DNA of 64,000 nt from Cupriavidus yeoncheonensis (GCF_905397275.1 NZ_CAJPUY010000025.1:31206-95205), one strand, 5' to 3'. Counted from the first letter of the stretch, positions 44,543 to 53,996 are shown. Translations and numbers: made by a program. The notes: a model not told the origin generated them from the sequence alone.

Positions 44543-45310
44543 CTAGGCAGTGGGGTTGCCGTTGGATGTGGTGCTCGTTTTTTGAGCAGTCTTTCTCATT
44601 GAGTCGCCGGCCAGCGTGATGCGGTGAATGCGGTGCATCAGTCGATCGAGAATCGCATCGGCGATGGTGGGGTCGCCGATCCAGCCATGCCAGTGTTCGA
44701 CCGGCAATTGGGAAGTGATGAGCAGCCCGCGGCTGCTGCCGCGGTCGTCGATGAGTTCAAGCAGATCATTGCGCGTGGTGGCATCCAGAGGGGCCACCGC
44801 CCAGTCGTCCAGCACAAGCAGGTCGGTCTTGGCCATCTGCAGCAGCCATTTGCCGAAGCCACCACTGCCATGCAGGATGCGCAGCTCTTCGGCCAGCCTG
44901 GGCACGCGTAGATAGGCGACGGAATGCCCACGCCGGCAGGCATACTGCGCCAGCGCGCAGGCCAGCCAGGTCTTGCCGACGCCGGTCGGGCCACCGATCA
45001 GGACGGTGTGTCCGGTGGCGATCCAGTCGGACAGCGCGAGGCTAGTGATCTGTTTGCGATCAATGCCCCGTCCGGGGCGGGCATCGAGGTCTTCGATGGC
45101 GGCCTGGGGGTACTTGAGCCGGGCTCGCTGCAAGAGACGGGCAAGCTTGCGGTCATTGCGCCAGAGCAGTTCGCGGTCGATCAGCAGCGCCAGGCGTTCC
45201 TCGAAGGCGAGCGCACTGGCGCCGGGCTGAGCGAGCTGCTCTTCCAGGGCGGCGGCAAAGCCGTCGAGCTTGAGTGAGCGCAGTTGCGCGAGCGTGGTAT
45301 GGGTCATCAT
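44543..45310 (-). CDS. istB: IS21-family helper ATPase IstB
   Basis: 255 aa from the ATG at 45310. GGPTGVGKTWLACALAQYAC (Walker A, about 105-124), LLVLDDWAV (Walker B, about 168-176) and the DnaA/DnaC-like ITSQLPVEHWHGWIGDPTIADAILDRLMH tail are standard IstB. It assists target capture by the IstA transposase. Because istA is split, the element can no longer transpose on its own. Confidence 0.93.
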   Translation of the reverse strand: MMTHTTLAQLRSLKLDGFAAALEEQLAQPGASALAFEERLALLIDRELLWRNDRKLARLLQRARLKYPQAAIEDLDARPGRGIDRKQITSLALSDWIATGHTVLIGGPTGVGKTWLACALAQYACRRGHSVAYLRVPRLAEELRILHGSGGFGKWLLQMAKTDLLVLDDWAVAPLDATTRNDLLELIDDRGSSRGLLITSQLPVEHWHGWIGDPTIADAILDRLMHRIHRITLAGDSMRKTAQKTSTTSNGNPTA

Positions 45311-45427
45311 GAGATTGGGTTCCGGTTGTGAGCGCCGGGCAAGCAAGATCGACTGCGGGTGCTGCCCAGCGGGGTGCGAGGGCCATTGAGGCGCATCGCG
45401 GGAGTTAGTGCTGCCTGGCGGGCAGCA

Positions 45428-46339
45428 TCACTGGTAGTAGCTGGGGCCGCGCAGGTGGGCGTGGTCGGGACTGACCCACTCGGCGGGAGGGGGAGCGCCT
45501 AGCCGATCCCGGTCGGTCTCGAGCACGTTCTTGACGTGGCGGTATTGATAGGCGCCGAGCTCCAGCGCAATGGCGCAGGCGGCCTCAAGACGATCCTTGC
45601 CATAACGTTTGGCCAGGTTCAGCAGTCCCAGGCAGGCGCGGTAGCCGTGCTCCGGATGCTTGTGCTGCTCGAGCAGCCGGCGCACGACGGCGCCGCTCGC
45701 GCCGCCGATCTGCTCGCCCCAGCGGATGAGGCGCTGCGGGGTCCATTCCAGGTGGGCGCGGTGGGCCGCAGGCAGATGCTCGGGCACGGTGGTGAAGCCG
45801 CCGGTGCTCGCGCGCGCATGGACCGCAACGCGCTGGCCGCGGTGCAGCAGTTCGACCGCATGGGCGGTGATGCGCGCTTCCAGGGTCTGGCCGACCAGGG
45901 CGTGTGGCACGCTGTAGCGATGCTTGTGGATCTCGACGTGATGGTCCACATGGACCTTCACGGTACGGAACCTGGCGATCTCATAGGGCGTCGCCGGCAA
46001 CGGGCGCAGCGCCGGCGCATCCAGGGCGGCGAAGGCACTGGCGCGGCTACCCGGCAGCTTCTGGAAGGGGCGCTCGTTGAGCGCGGGCAGCAGCGCCGCA
46101 ATCGCCCGGTCAACCGCATGCACGGTCTCGAAGCGCTGATGGCGCAGTCGTGCGAGGATCCAGCGCTCGACGATCTGTACCGCCACCTCGACCTTCGCCT
46201 TATCCTGTGGACGCCGCGCTCTTGCCGGCAGCACCGAGGTGCCGTAATGGCGCGCGAAATCGAGCACCGTCTCGTTGGCGCGAGGCTCATAGCGGTCGGC
46301 ATTGGCAATCAGGGCACGTGGGTTATCTGGGACGATCAA
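45428..46339 (-). pseudogene. istA: istA, C-terminal part (split by the RIT element)
   Basis: About 303 codons encoding the second half of the IS21 transposase: IVPDNPRALIANADRYEP holds the second catalytic Asp, and KAKVEVAVQIVERWILARL the catalytic Glu. A C-terminal mu-like beta-barrel (HVEIHKHRYSVPHALVGQTLEARI) follows. The frame joins the upstream fragment (50242-50865) as ...YIGGTPE / LIVPDNP.... It lacks a genuine start; TTG at 46339 is only the first codon after the insertion. Confidence 0.9.
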
Positions 46340-46439
46340 TTCGGGTAATCAGCAGCAGCGAGAAATGTGAAGGAACTCGCCCCGTCCTTTGCCCCTCCAT
46401 AGCCAACAGCGACAGTTCCTTCAGATTTGGTAGGCCAGC

Positions 46440-47447
46440 TCAGAGCGATTCCAGCCAAGTGAGCAAGTCCTCGTTGCGGCGCCATGGTGGTGGTTTGTCG
46501 ACCTTTGAATGCGGCTGCAGCCGCCGCAGGGCTTCGCGTTTGGTTTCCAAATTTGCTTGGGCGTAGTGATTGGTTGTCTCGAGGCTCGCGTGCCCCAACC
46601 AACTGCGGATCACGGTGACATCGACGCCAGCGGCGACCAGGTGGACCGCAGCCGCGTGCCGAAACGTGTGCGGCGAGACCTTCTTCGATGCCAACGTCGG
46701 CACAACCGCAGCGGCGCTACGCACGTACTGCGAGAGCTTGAAGCGGACTCCCGAGGGTCCCAGAGGCATGCCATATCGGTTGACAAACAACCGTTCGTTG
46801 CTAGCGCACGGTTGCCGCTGCAGCAAGGCCTTGAGCAACTCGACGGTCTCTGGCCACAGCGGGCAGATGCGTTCCCTGCGGCCCTTCCCGAGCAGTCGCA
46901 CGCAGTTCGGTGTGTCGAATCGGATGTCCGCAGGACAAAGATTGAGCACCTCTTGTATCCGCGCACCCGTGTTGTAGAGGAGCCATAGCAGCGCGTAATC
47001 ACGTTGTCCTTCCAGCTGGGTGCGATCCGGCTGCGCCAGGATTGCCTCGATCTCGTGCATGTGGAGCTCATGGCGCACCGGCATCGGCGCCTTCTTAGTC
47101 GGAATTCGCAGCACCTCAGAGCACTGCTCGATGGCCGTGGGGTCACGCTCGGCGACGAAGCTGAAGAAGCTGCGCAACGCAGCGAGACGACAGTTGCGCG
47201 TGCCGATAGAGACCTTGCGCTCGCGCTCGCTGTGCTGCAAGAACGCAGCGACCTCGGTTGCGTTCAGCGCTTGCAGCGTGAGCTCGGCGACACGACAATG
47301 TCGGCGCTCAGCGACAAAGCGCAGGAACAGTCGCCAGGCGTCTCGGTAGGACCGTATCGTGTGGGCAGAAACGTTGCGCTGTTCTGCCAACCGCTCATAG
47401 AAGAAGGTCCGCAGCAGTCGCGGGAAAGGATCGGCCGGCTTCATCAT
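46440..47447 (-). CDS. ritC: Tyrosine recombinase, third gene of the RIT trio
   Basis: 335 aa. N-terminal SAM-like core-binding domain (FYERLAEQRNVSAHTIRSYRDAW, about 16-38). Catalytic residues: Arg in YNTGARIQEVLNL (about 163), HTFRHAAAVHL (HxxR, about 262), WLGHASLETTNHYAQ (His and nucleophile Tyr, about 283-299). Its start overlaps the end of the preceding recombinase gene by four bases (47444-47447), so all three are coupled. Confidence 0.9.
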   Translation of the reverse strand: MMKPADPFPRLLRTFFYERLAEQRNVSAHTIRSYRDAWRLFLRFVAERRHCRVAELTLQALNATEVAAFLQHSERERKVSIGTRNCRLAALRSFFSFVAERDPTAIEQCSEVLRIPTKKAPMPVRHELHMHEIEAILAQPDRTQLEGQRDYALLWLLYNTGARIQEVLNLCPADIRFDTPNCVRLLGKGRRERICPLWPETVELLKALLQRQPCASNERLFVNRYGMPLGPSGVRFKLSQYVRSAAAVVPTLASKKVSPHTFRHAAAVHLVAAGVDVTVIRSWLGHASLETTNHYAQANLETKREALRRLQPHSKVDKPPPWRRNEDLLTWLESL

Positions 47448-48811
47448 GATGCGCTCCCGGGGGTGTGCACCTGATGAAGCACCAGTTGTCGGAACCGCTC
47501 GCTGGCGAGCTGCAGCAGTTCCTGCGTCACGGTCAAGTAGACGAGCGTGGAATTGATGTCCTTGTGGCCCAGGTAGGTCGCCAGGTACGGCAGCCGCGCC
47601 TGTGGATTGATTCCGTGGCGATACCAGGAAAGCATCCGATAGACGACGAAAACGTGCCGAAGGTCATGGATTCGAGGCCCGCAGCGTCCATGTTCGGGCT
47701 TGAGTCCGGCGCGTCTCAACACGGCCACCAGCATCTTCTCGATCATCACCCGCGAGTAGCGACCGGCAGCCTGCTGATGCCAGAACAAGCCGCTGTCGCC
47801 ATCCTGCGGTGCTCCGGCGCGTCGTCTCGCGTCGAGATACTCGCGCAGCGCTGCCACCACGCTGTCGGACAGGGGCAGGCTTCTGGATTTGAAGAACTTC
47901 GTCTCGCGAACTTCCAGCATGCCCGTGCTGAGGTCGACGTCCCGAAGATCCAGGCGCGCGAGTTCACCAAGACGCAGTCCGGCGCAGCAGGCGAGCACGA
48001 GCATTGTGTACAGCGCAAGTGGGCGGAGCGGAGCGCGAGGAGATGGGAAGGCGCGCGCGGTGTCGAACAACAATTGCAGCTCTTGCGGGGTATAGATGTA
48101 CGGACGCCGACGTTCCCATTCGATGCGGTGCTTCAGTCGACGATCCGACGGCGGCGGCGCGACGTTCGGATCGACACGTCGCCATGCGCGCAACAGGGCG
48201 CGTCCCGCCTGTTGGCACTCCCAGGCGTGGTTCAGCGTCCGGCCCTGTGCGGCCCACTGCTGCAACAGTACCGCCGGCGGTCGCCCGGCGAGTTCTGGGC
48301 GACCTTGCAGGAACCGGTCGAAACGCAGGAGCCAGCCCGACTGTGTCTCATAACGGTAGCCGACCGCGCGCATGAGCTCCACATGCTCGCGCAGCATCTC
48401 GCCGAGAAAGCTGGCGAACCGAGCCGGCGGCCGCAGAGACTCGAGCGCCTGCAGAGGCTCGGCTGCGAGCAGCGCACGCGCGATTGGCGTGCCGTATCGT
48501 TGACCATAGCAAGCGCGCAGCTCCGCCAGCGGGTTGTGCGGAATCATGCCATCCGACTGGAGATAGTCCAGGAAGCGATCAATGATGCGCGCCCGGTGCA
48601 GCACCATGTGGACAGGCGAGTGCCGCGCGCGCTCCAGCAGCCACCCCTGCATGGTAGAGGTGCTGACTGCGGCATCGCCACGTTGCCGCACGAAACGCTG
48701 GAACCCGCGCAGAACACAACGGTAGACTTTGGCCGCATCGCGACTGCGCAGCCCCAGGTGACGTACATGACGCTCGATTGCGTCGCCTTCATCGTCGAGC
48801 CACGTGTTCAT
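47444..48811 (-). CDS. ritB: Tyrosine recombinase, second gene of the RIT trio
   Basis: 455 aa, the longest of the three. Catalytic Arg in CCAGLRLGELARLDLRD, Lys in FFKSRSLPLSD, HDLRHVFVVYRM (HxxR), and YLGHKDINSTLVYLTVTQE (His then Tyr). The about 170-residue N-terminal part is a phage-integrase core-binding region. The start overlaps ritA by four bases (48808-48811). Confidence 0.9.
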   Translation of the reverse strand: MNTWLDDEGDAIERHVRHLGLRSRDAAKVYRCVLRGFQRFVRQRGDAAVSTSTMQGWLLERARHSPVHMVLHRARIIDRFLDYLQSDGMIPHNPLAELRACYGQRYGTPIARALLAAEPLQALESLRPPARFASFLGEMLREHVELMRAVGYRYETQSGWLLRFDRFLQGRPELAGRPPAVLLQQWAAQGRTLNHAWECQQAGRALLRAWRRVDPNVAPPPSDRRLKHRIEWERRRPYIYTPQELQLLFDTARAFPSPRAPLRPLALYTMLVLACCAGLRLGELARLDLRDVDLSTGMLEVRETKFFKSRSLPLSDSVVAALREYLDARRRAGAPQDGDSGLFWHQQAAGRYSRVMIEKMLVAVLRRAGLKPEHGRCGPRIHDLRHVFVVYRMLSWYRHGINPQARLPYLATYLGHKDINSTLVYLTVTQELLQLASERFRQLVLHQVHTPGSAS

Positions 48812-50076
48812 TGCGCCTCCTCGGTCAGGAGTTCGCTGATCTCCAGGGAGATATCGCGCAGTTCATCGACAGCGAGCTTCAGGTACGGCGTCACCGAACT
48901 CGATGAGCGATGGCCCAGCACGTCCCCAATCACCTTCGGCGACACCCCACTGCGCAATAGGCTTATGGCACGCGCGTGCCGGAAGGCATGCGGGCCGTGC
49001 TTGCCATTGGTTTGTACGCCTGCTGCGTCGAGCCGCCTGCGTAGTGGCGTGTACAGGCTCGAGCCGCTGGCAAAGCCACGATATGGAGCGTGTGCTCGGA
49101 TGAAAACCTCTCGCGCACTCGTTGCAGGCCGGCCGCGGCGCAGGTATGCCAGCAACGCGGCGCCGACCGCTGGTAGCAATGGCAGAACCGATTCCGAGTC
49201 GGTCTTGGAATGGCGGACGTGTAAGCGATCGCCCCGCCAGTCGATGTCGTCCAGCCGCAAGCGTGCAATCTCTCCCGCGCGCAGCCCGTACTCGGCGAGC
49301 AGCAAGACGATCGAATGGTCGCGCAGACCCTTCGGTGAGCGATCCGCACGGCAGATCCGCAAGACGGCGTTGATCTGCTGCTGCGACAGCGTCGACGGAA
49401 TCGACTCATACGCGTAGAGCGTGGGCGCCACCACGCATGCGGCGAAGTCGCGCGAGATCCTCCCAGAGGCGTGCGCAAAGCGTATGAAGCAGCGCAGCCG
49501 CTGCGCCAGCGATTTGCGCGAAATCCGCCTTAGCGATCCGGATCGCGCCTGCATGTACGCGTCGATATCGGCGATCGTCAGTCGCCCCAGTTCGTCCACC
49601 GACACAGCACGTTCGAGATACCAGTGCATGAACCGCCGCGCTTCCGCGACCAACTCGTCAATATAGTCGGAAGCCAAGCCTCGCACATCATCGAGCCACC
49701 GCTCATACTCGGTGCATAGCTTCTGGCTGAACGCCTCGGATGCGCTACTTGCTTGGGGAGCGGGTGGCCACTTGCCCGTGGCCATCCTCAACAGCTGGTG
49801 AATGCCGGCAGTGTGCGAACCACGCCAGTGTTCGAGGGACCGTGGCGCGCGCCCGTGGCGCCGCTCGAAACGGCGGAGCTCGCAGTGCAGGTACATCGCC
49901 ACATGGGCCGGCTGCACGGCTGCTATCGCAAGGCCTCGCTGCTTGACGTAGCGGAGGAACTTCCGCGCGACGGCGGACTGACGGTTGATCGTGTTGACGC
50001 AATAACCGGCGTCGATGAGAAGCTGCTTCAGCTGCGCAACTAACGCGATGTGCTGCGGACATACATGGTCTGACAT
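48808..50076 (-). CDS. ritA: Tyrosine recombinase, first gene of the RIT trio
   Basis: 422 aa from the ATG at 50076, preceded by AAGGAGA; a longer frame upstream is not supported by a ribosome site. Catalytic Arg in LLAEYGLRAGEIARLRL, Lys in HSKTDSESVLPLL, HAFRHARAISLLRSG (HxxR), and VLGHRSSSSVTPYLKL (His, Tyr). It opens the trio. Confidence 0.9.
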   Translation of the reverse strand: MSDHVCPQHIALVAQLKQLLIDAGYCVNTINRQSAVARKFLRYVKQRGLAIAAVQPAHVAMYLHCELRRFERRHGRAPRSLEHWRGSHTAGIHQLLRMATGKWPPAPQASSASEAFSQKLCTEYERWLDDVRGLASDYIDELVAEARRFMHWYLERAVSVDELGRLTIADIDAYMQARSGSLRRISRKSLAQRLRCFIRFAHASGRISRDFAACVVAPTLYAYESIPSTLSQQQINAVLRICRADRSPKGLRDHSIVLLLAEYGLRAGEIARLRLDDIDWRGDRLHVRHSKTDSESVLPLLPAVGAALLAYLRRGRPATSAREVFIRAHAPYRGFASGSSLYTPLRRRLDAAGVQTNGKHGPHAFRHARAISLLRSGVSPKVIGDVLGHRSSSSVTPYLKLAVDELRDISLEISELLTEEAQ

Positions 50077-50218
50077 GGTGTCTCCTTGGATCGGGGCGAA
50101 TCCCCGCCAAGGTGTTACACCCGCCAAATCCTCAGGAAAAGCCTTCTCAAGAAGGCGCACCCTAGCGAACGTCGCCGGGCCCGCAGCTCTGCGTCACATT
50201 ACTGACTCCTCGCGATTA

Positions 50219-50250
50219 CCTGAATAATCGGCAGCTGCCGATTATTCAGG
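50219..50250. repeat. 32-bp perfect palindrome at the RIT/istA junction
   Basis: CCTGAATAATCGGCAG followed by its exact reverse complement. Half of the right arm is istA sequence (GCCTGAA), so the palindrome straddles the junction and gives the truncated istA fragment its TAA stop. Confidence 0.85.
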
Positions 50251-50865
50251 CGTACCGCCGATATAGGCCAGGGCGCGCACCATCGAGCCGATCCAGTCCA
50301 CCATCGTCTCGCGCGGCGTGGCGCAGGCGAATGTGAAGCTCGACGCGCCGAGGGCCGCCACAAACACGTGGGCGCGGCCGCCGTCGGACACGGCGATGGT
50401 CGGTCCGGCATAGTCGACGAACAGCTTCTCACCGGCCTTGTGGGTCTGGCGCATCGAGCGCTTCAGGCTCTTGGCCCAGGCGTGGTAGCGCTCGCAGAAT
50501 TGCGTGTGGCGATAGGTCTTGCCGCCGGGATGGGCGTCGACATATTCCTGCCACAGCAGGGTCAGCGTGACGCCCTTGCGGCGCAGGTCCTGATGGATGC
50601 GGGCATAGTCCGGCGGCACGTAGGCGCTGTTGCGTGCGCTGGGCAGCAGGCGGGCGGCGATCGCCGCCTCGTCGAGGTCGCGTAGCTGGTCCCATGCCAG
50701 TCCGGCCTCAGCGGCCAGCGACACATACTTGGACACCACGCCTTTGGAGACTTGCAGCGCCGCGGCAATGCTGGCGTGCGACAGTCCGGACTCGTGCTTG
50801 AGTCGTAACACGTCTTTGATCATGCGTATCGTCATGGGGGGCTTGGGCATCGCTTCTCCGTGCAA
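50242..50865 (-). pseudogene. istA: istA, N-terminal part (split by the RIT element)
   Basis: 207 codons. An N-terminal helix-turn-helix (MIKDVLRLKHESGLSHASIA, then VSKGVVSKYV) and the first catalytic Asp in GEKLFVDYAGPTI identify the IS21 transposase N-terminal half. It ends AYIGGTPE then TAA created by the RIT junction; the remainder is at 45428-46339. The gap 50866-51341 holds the IS21 right end, the 7-bp duplication and palindrome copy 6. Confidence 0.9.
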
Positions 50866-51158
50866 AAACGCAGAAGGTTATCCACACCCTGGGTTGAACA
50901 ATACGCAACATCCACAACCGGATCATGGCAGGCCGGACGCCACCACGTCAGTGGTGAGCTGGCTCCCCGGCGAGCCGGTCACGATCGCCGGAACGGCTGG
51001 TCACGATAAACCGGAAATGCCGGTCACGATGCCGGAATCCGCGGTCACGATAATCCGGAATGACTGGTCACGATCGGCCGGAATACGCAGCCTCGCCGAG
51101 CAAACCATAAAAGTGCCATGTGGAATTACCCCGACGAACTCGGCAAGTGGCACCGTGC

Positions 51159-51172
51159 CGCAATTGATTGCG
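51159..51172 (-). repeat. Palindromic core element, copy 6
   Basis: Exact core, minus orientation, extended to an 18-bp dyad GCCG..CGGC (51157-51174). It lies 70 bp right of the IS21 tip and 170 bp before the lipoprotein gene. Confidence 0.87.
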
Positions 51173-51341
51173 GCAGGCGAGATCGCGGGATTCCCACAAG
51201 GCGGCCGCGTCGTTCCGATTGACCAGCAGTTCGTGCGCCCCGGTTCGGTTTAGGTCTCGTTGTGCGGCTTGACGCACAGAAGGAGGCGGTGAGAGGGGGA
51301 GAAACTTTCCCTAGAGGGGCATTTCGGTCACAGGGGGCGAG

Positions 51342-52727
51342 ATGAGAGCTATCCAACGACTTGCGGCGAGCGCTGCGGCGACGCTGTTGGTCACGGCCTG
51401 CACGGCTGCTGGGCCTACCTTGAGCGACAACACCTACGGCGATAACCACTACCAGGCGTTCGTGCACGGTTACGTCATGCTTAAGTGCAACCTGAGTTGC
51501 GCGTTCCGCTGGGGCGAAGCGCTTGAGGAAATGCGGTCTCTGTATGACAGTGGAAAATGGAACAAGCTCGCCTCAAAGGTGATGGAGATCGGGTACGAGA
51601 ACAATCTGGGCTACTTCTATCTGGGGCGGGCGGCGGAAAGCCTCGGTTACGACTACGCGGCATTCCGGTATTTCGGTCTAGGAAGAGGCGCGCCGTCTTG
51701 CGGTGGGGACTGCGGTGGCTTTGTCTTCCCCAAGGATCTTGACATTCGTAAGAATGAAGTCGCCAGGCGCATGGGTCAGCGCTCCATCAAGGAAGCCGAG
51801 GCAAGGGCGGCGGCGGATAAGGTTAAGGCGGAGGCGGAAGAAAAGGCGAGGGCGGAGGCGGCCCAGGCGCAGCGCGTTGCGGCGCTGAAGGCGACGACGG
51901 CGCAGGCTTACCAACAGGGTAAGCTCGCCATCCCTGCGGGTTTCGAACAGTTGGTAGTGGACCATTTCAAGGCGCAAGGATATGAGACGCCGCCTAGGCA
52001 GGGGCCCATGGTGTTTCCGAAGGATTATCGCGGGGACTCCATCGTCGATCTGGTGCAACGCTTCGATAGCCTTGACAAGCTGGCGGATGACGAATTCACA
52101 AAGACGTCGACGGTGGCGGAGCGTGCCTCGGCGCTCACAGGTAAGCGATACAGGTTTGTTTTCGCTGCCCATCTCAATCAGAATTTCTCGGCGTTCACCA
52201 AAACTGCCGACGCGGCGCAGTACGACGCGGACGCAGAGGTCATGCGCGTCGTCCTGTGGTCGCGCGATCGACGGATACTGCTAGGAAAGGGAGAGGCGCG
52301 CGGCCAAGGCTACACGACGATCAACTTGTTTGAGAAATCCAGCAGCAGGGATTACGTGGGGCAAAATGCCTTTGGCGTCAAGGCGGACGTTCACTCGATG
52401 GTTGTCCAACAATATGGCCTAGCCCTGACCAACTTCCCGCCTAATCCGGGCGGCGGCGCGCAACAGATATTCGCGACCGCGCTTGACCTGCCGCCGTCGG
52501 CAGCAAGGGCGCTCAAGTCCGATTTGGTGTTCTATGTTGATGCTGTACTGAGTCCGCAGAATCCGGCGATCGGTAGTGTGCTTAAGGATGCGGCCGGTCA
52601 CGATGCAACGATCAAAGACCCCACGAGCATCTATATCGGTGGGTCGTATCTTGTCGCGGCGATCAAGGAAGTTGGTGTTTTTCGAAAGAGCACCGGCCAG
52701 GTCCTGGCATGGAGAACATACCCTTGA
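51342..52727 (+). CDS. Putative lipoprotein of unknown function
   Basis: 461 aa. The signal peptide MRAIQRLAASAAATLLVTAC ends in a lipobox (VTAC), predicting lipidation at Cys20 and anchoring in an envelope membrane. Residues 150-185 are a charged Ala/Glu/Lys/Arg helix, probably a coiled coil (EAEARAAADKVKAEAEEKAR). The C-terminal half is beta-rich (RYRFVFAAHLNQNF, MRVVLWSRDRRILLGKGEARG). SEL1-like helical character may exist around 75-110. Family not recognised. GGGGGCGAG precedes the ATG. Confidence 0.75.
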   Translation: MRAIQRLAASAAATLLVTACTAAGPTLSDNTYGDNHYQAFVHGYVMLKCNLSCAFRWGEALEEMRSLYDSGKWNKLASKVMEIGYENNLGYFYLGRAAESLGYDYAAFRYFGLGRGAPSCGGDCGGFVFPKDLDIRKNEVARRMGQRSIKEAEARAAADKVKAEAEEKARAEAAQAQRVAALKATTAQAYQQGKLAIPAGFEQLVVDHFKAQGYETPPRQGPMVFPKDYRGDSIVDLVQRFDSLDKLADDEFTKTSTVAERASALTGKRYRFVFAAHLNQNFSAFTKTADAAQYDADAEVMRVVLWSRDRRILLGKGEARGQGYTTINLFEKSSSRDYVGQNAFGVKADVHSMVVQQYGLALTNFPPNPGGGAQQIFATALDLPPSAARALKSDLVFYVDAVLSPQNPAIGSVLKDAAGHDATIKDPTSIYIGGSYLVAAIKEVGVFRKSTGQVLAWRTYP

Positions 52728-52937
52728 CCAAGAGCGCGTCTAGCCCCGTCCTTCAGGCAGGGAGCCCGAGCTTGCAGCTCAGCCAGGTTTGGCACTCGAT
52801 GCCCAGGCACTGCGGCTTCCGCCATTTGGCCGATTCCCTACCCCTCGCCAGCTGAGGAACAATCAAACGTCGACAAGCGTTTCCGTGCCCGACCCCGGCG
52901 CCGGTCGGATCGGAAACTCGCTCGATGGAGGCAGGCG

Positions 52938-53780
52938 ATGACTGTAGCGGCGATCTGCAGGGAGCAGCGGCAGTGGGCTGCCAACCAAAGCATTGGATTT
53001 GACGCGCGCGGCTATGTTGCTGAAGTCGACGAGAATCTGATGCGGCCGCTCTCAGCGGATACGCTGGCGGCATTCGCAAACGGCGACGGAGGCGAACTGC
53101 TGGAGCGCGGAGGCAGACCGGCGAAAATGCGGGCACTGCATTCGTCGTCGGCACTTGCCGCCAACATCTTCGACTACTGGTGCGGTTGCGCGGATGCCGT
53201 GCCGCTGATGAAGGCGCTTGAGCTGCCGTCGTGCCCCACTGCGACCTTATTCGAGATGAAGCTGCCCACCGGCGTCGACAGTCACGCCAACTTGGATGTG
53301 TACTTGCCGCTGGCGAACGATATGGTTGCCGGCGTGGAGAGCAAGTTCACCGAATGGCTGCGCGGAAAGGCAACGCATGAAGGCAATGCATTCAGACCGC
53401 CATATCTTGCGCACGGCCGCAACCGATGGGAAGAGGTGGGTTTGCCGAAGGCACAGGCGCTCGCCGTTGACTTGCAAGAGGGCCGCGAGGCGTTCAGGCA
53501 TATTGGGGCGCCCCAGTTGCTCAAGCATGCTCTTGCGCTGGCCCGGCAACACGGGGATCGCTGGGTACTGCGATATGTCTACTTCGATTGGCCAGGGCCA
53601 AAGGGCGAGCGCCATCGGGATGAAATCCGCCGCTTCCATAGCCTGGTGGGTGACGAGCTCAGGTTTAGTGCCATCAACTACCAGGCGATGTTTGGTGAAC
53701 TCAAGGCGGCTGCTCGTTCAGAGGATCAGGCTTACCTGGCCTACTTGGAGGAACGGTACTTTCGACCGCCGATGAGCTAG
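52938..53780 (+). CDS. Probable PD-(D/E)XK-fold nuclease-like protein
   Basis: 280 aa with GGAGG upstream of the ATG. The key stretch is ANLDVYLPLANDMVAGVESKFTEWL (about residues 115-139): an Asp in LDVYL followed by ESKF matches the D...ExK core of putative restriction endonucleases in which VESKFTE is characteristic. The rest includes a helical C-terminal region (QLLKHALALARQHGDRWVLRYVYFDWPG). A restriction-like or repair nuclease role is inference. It lies between palindrome copies 6 and 7. Confidence 0.6.
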   Translation: MTVAAICREQRQWAANQSIGFDARGYVAEVDENLMRPLSADTLAAFANGDGGELLERGGRPAKMRALHSSSALAANIFDYWCGCADAVPLMKALELPSCPTATLFEMKLPTGVDSHANLDVYLPLANDMVAGVESKFTEWLRGKATHEGNAFRPPYLAHGRNRWEEVGLPKAQALAVDLQEGREAFRHIGAPQLLKHALALARQHGDRWVLRYVYFDWPGPKGERHRDEIRRFHSLVGDELRFSAINYQAMFGELKAAARSEDQAYLAYLEERYFRPPMS

Positions 53781-53890
53781 ATGACCGGCTTCCTCGTCAA
53801 GCGGACGTCGGGGTCAGAGGGCCCACCAGAATCGAGTGACATTGCTGCAGCAGAATGGGACGTAGTCTTATTGCCTGCATTATCCGACCA

Positions 53891-53996
53891 GGGCACGGTC
53901 ACCGCAATCAATTGCGGTGGAAGTCAGGAAAGCAGCACCTCTATGAGCTCCCCGGTCGCGACCAAGGCGCCACCCAGCCGAATTCCAGGGGCTCAG
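53891..53996. repeat. Dispersed about 105-bp repeat, copy B
   Basis: Counterpart of 43035-43139 in the opposite orientation, containing palindrome copy 7. From about 53953 on it continues as a decayed phosphatase-gene fragment. Confidence 0.75.
53903..53916 (+). repeat. Palindromic core element, copy 7
   Basis: Exact core, plus orientation, followed by GTGGAAGTCAGGAAA, in the non-coding stretch 53781-54879. That 1.1-kb stretch holds three core copies, two dispersed repeats, gene relics and a CRISPR relic; I see no intact gene in it. Confidence 0.88.

Larger units (their letters stand above)
46340..50249. mobile_element. RIT element (recombinase-in-trio) inserted in istA
   Basis: Three overlapping tyrosine-recombinase genes on the minus strand sit precisely between the two istA halves. 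The ends are imperfect inverted repeats: ATTCGGGTAATC ... AGAAATGTGA at the left (46339 on) and, reversed, ATTCAGGTAATC ... AGTAATGTGA at the right (about 50188-50225). A 32-bp perfect palindrome follows at the right junction. RIT elements are well known in Cupriavidus. Exact borders are uncertain by some 20 bp. Confidence 0.85.
44373..51089. mobile_element. IS21-family insertion sequence interrupted by a RIT element
   Basis: Both tips begin TGCGTATTCCGG (inverted). Inside each tip are several copies of a GTGACCG-NN-ATTCCGG-type repeat (left 44389-44503, right 50978-51075), as expected of IS21-family ends. The direct repeat GCCTCGC flanks the element at 44366-44372 and 51090-51096, a 7-bp target duplication. 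It carries istB and a split istA. Without the inserted 3.9 kb the element would be about 2.8 kb. The 44088-44372 stretch left of it shows no gene. Confidence 0.88.

Noticed and set aside
47465..49417. 650-codon plus-strand open frame opposite the RIT recombinases
   Set aside because: The minus strand encodes three recombinases with intact catalytic motifs; the plus frame has none.
46440..50076. The RIT recombinases as the integrase of the whole island
   Set aside because: They sit inside an IS21 gene with their own terminal repeats, so they serve the RIT element.
51097..51341. A gene fragment disrupted by the IS21 element
   Set aside because: Sequence on both sides of the target duplication was inspected for a shared frame; no recognisable protein was restored.
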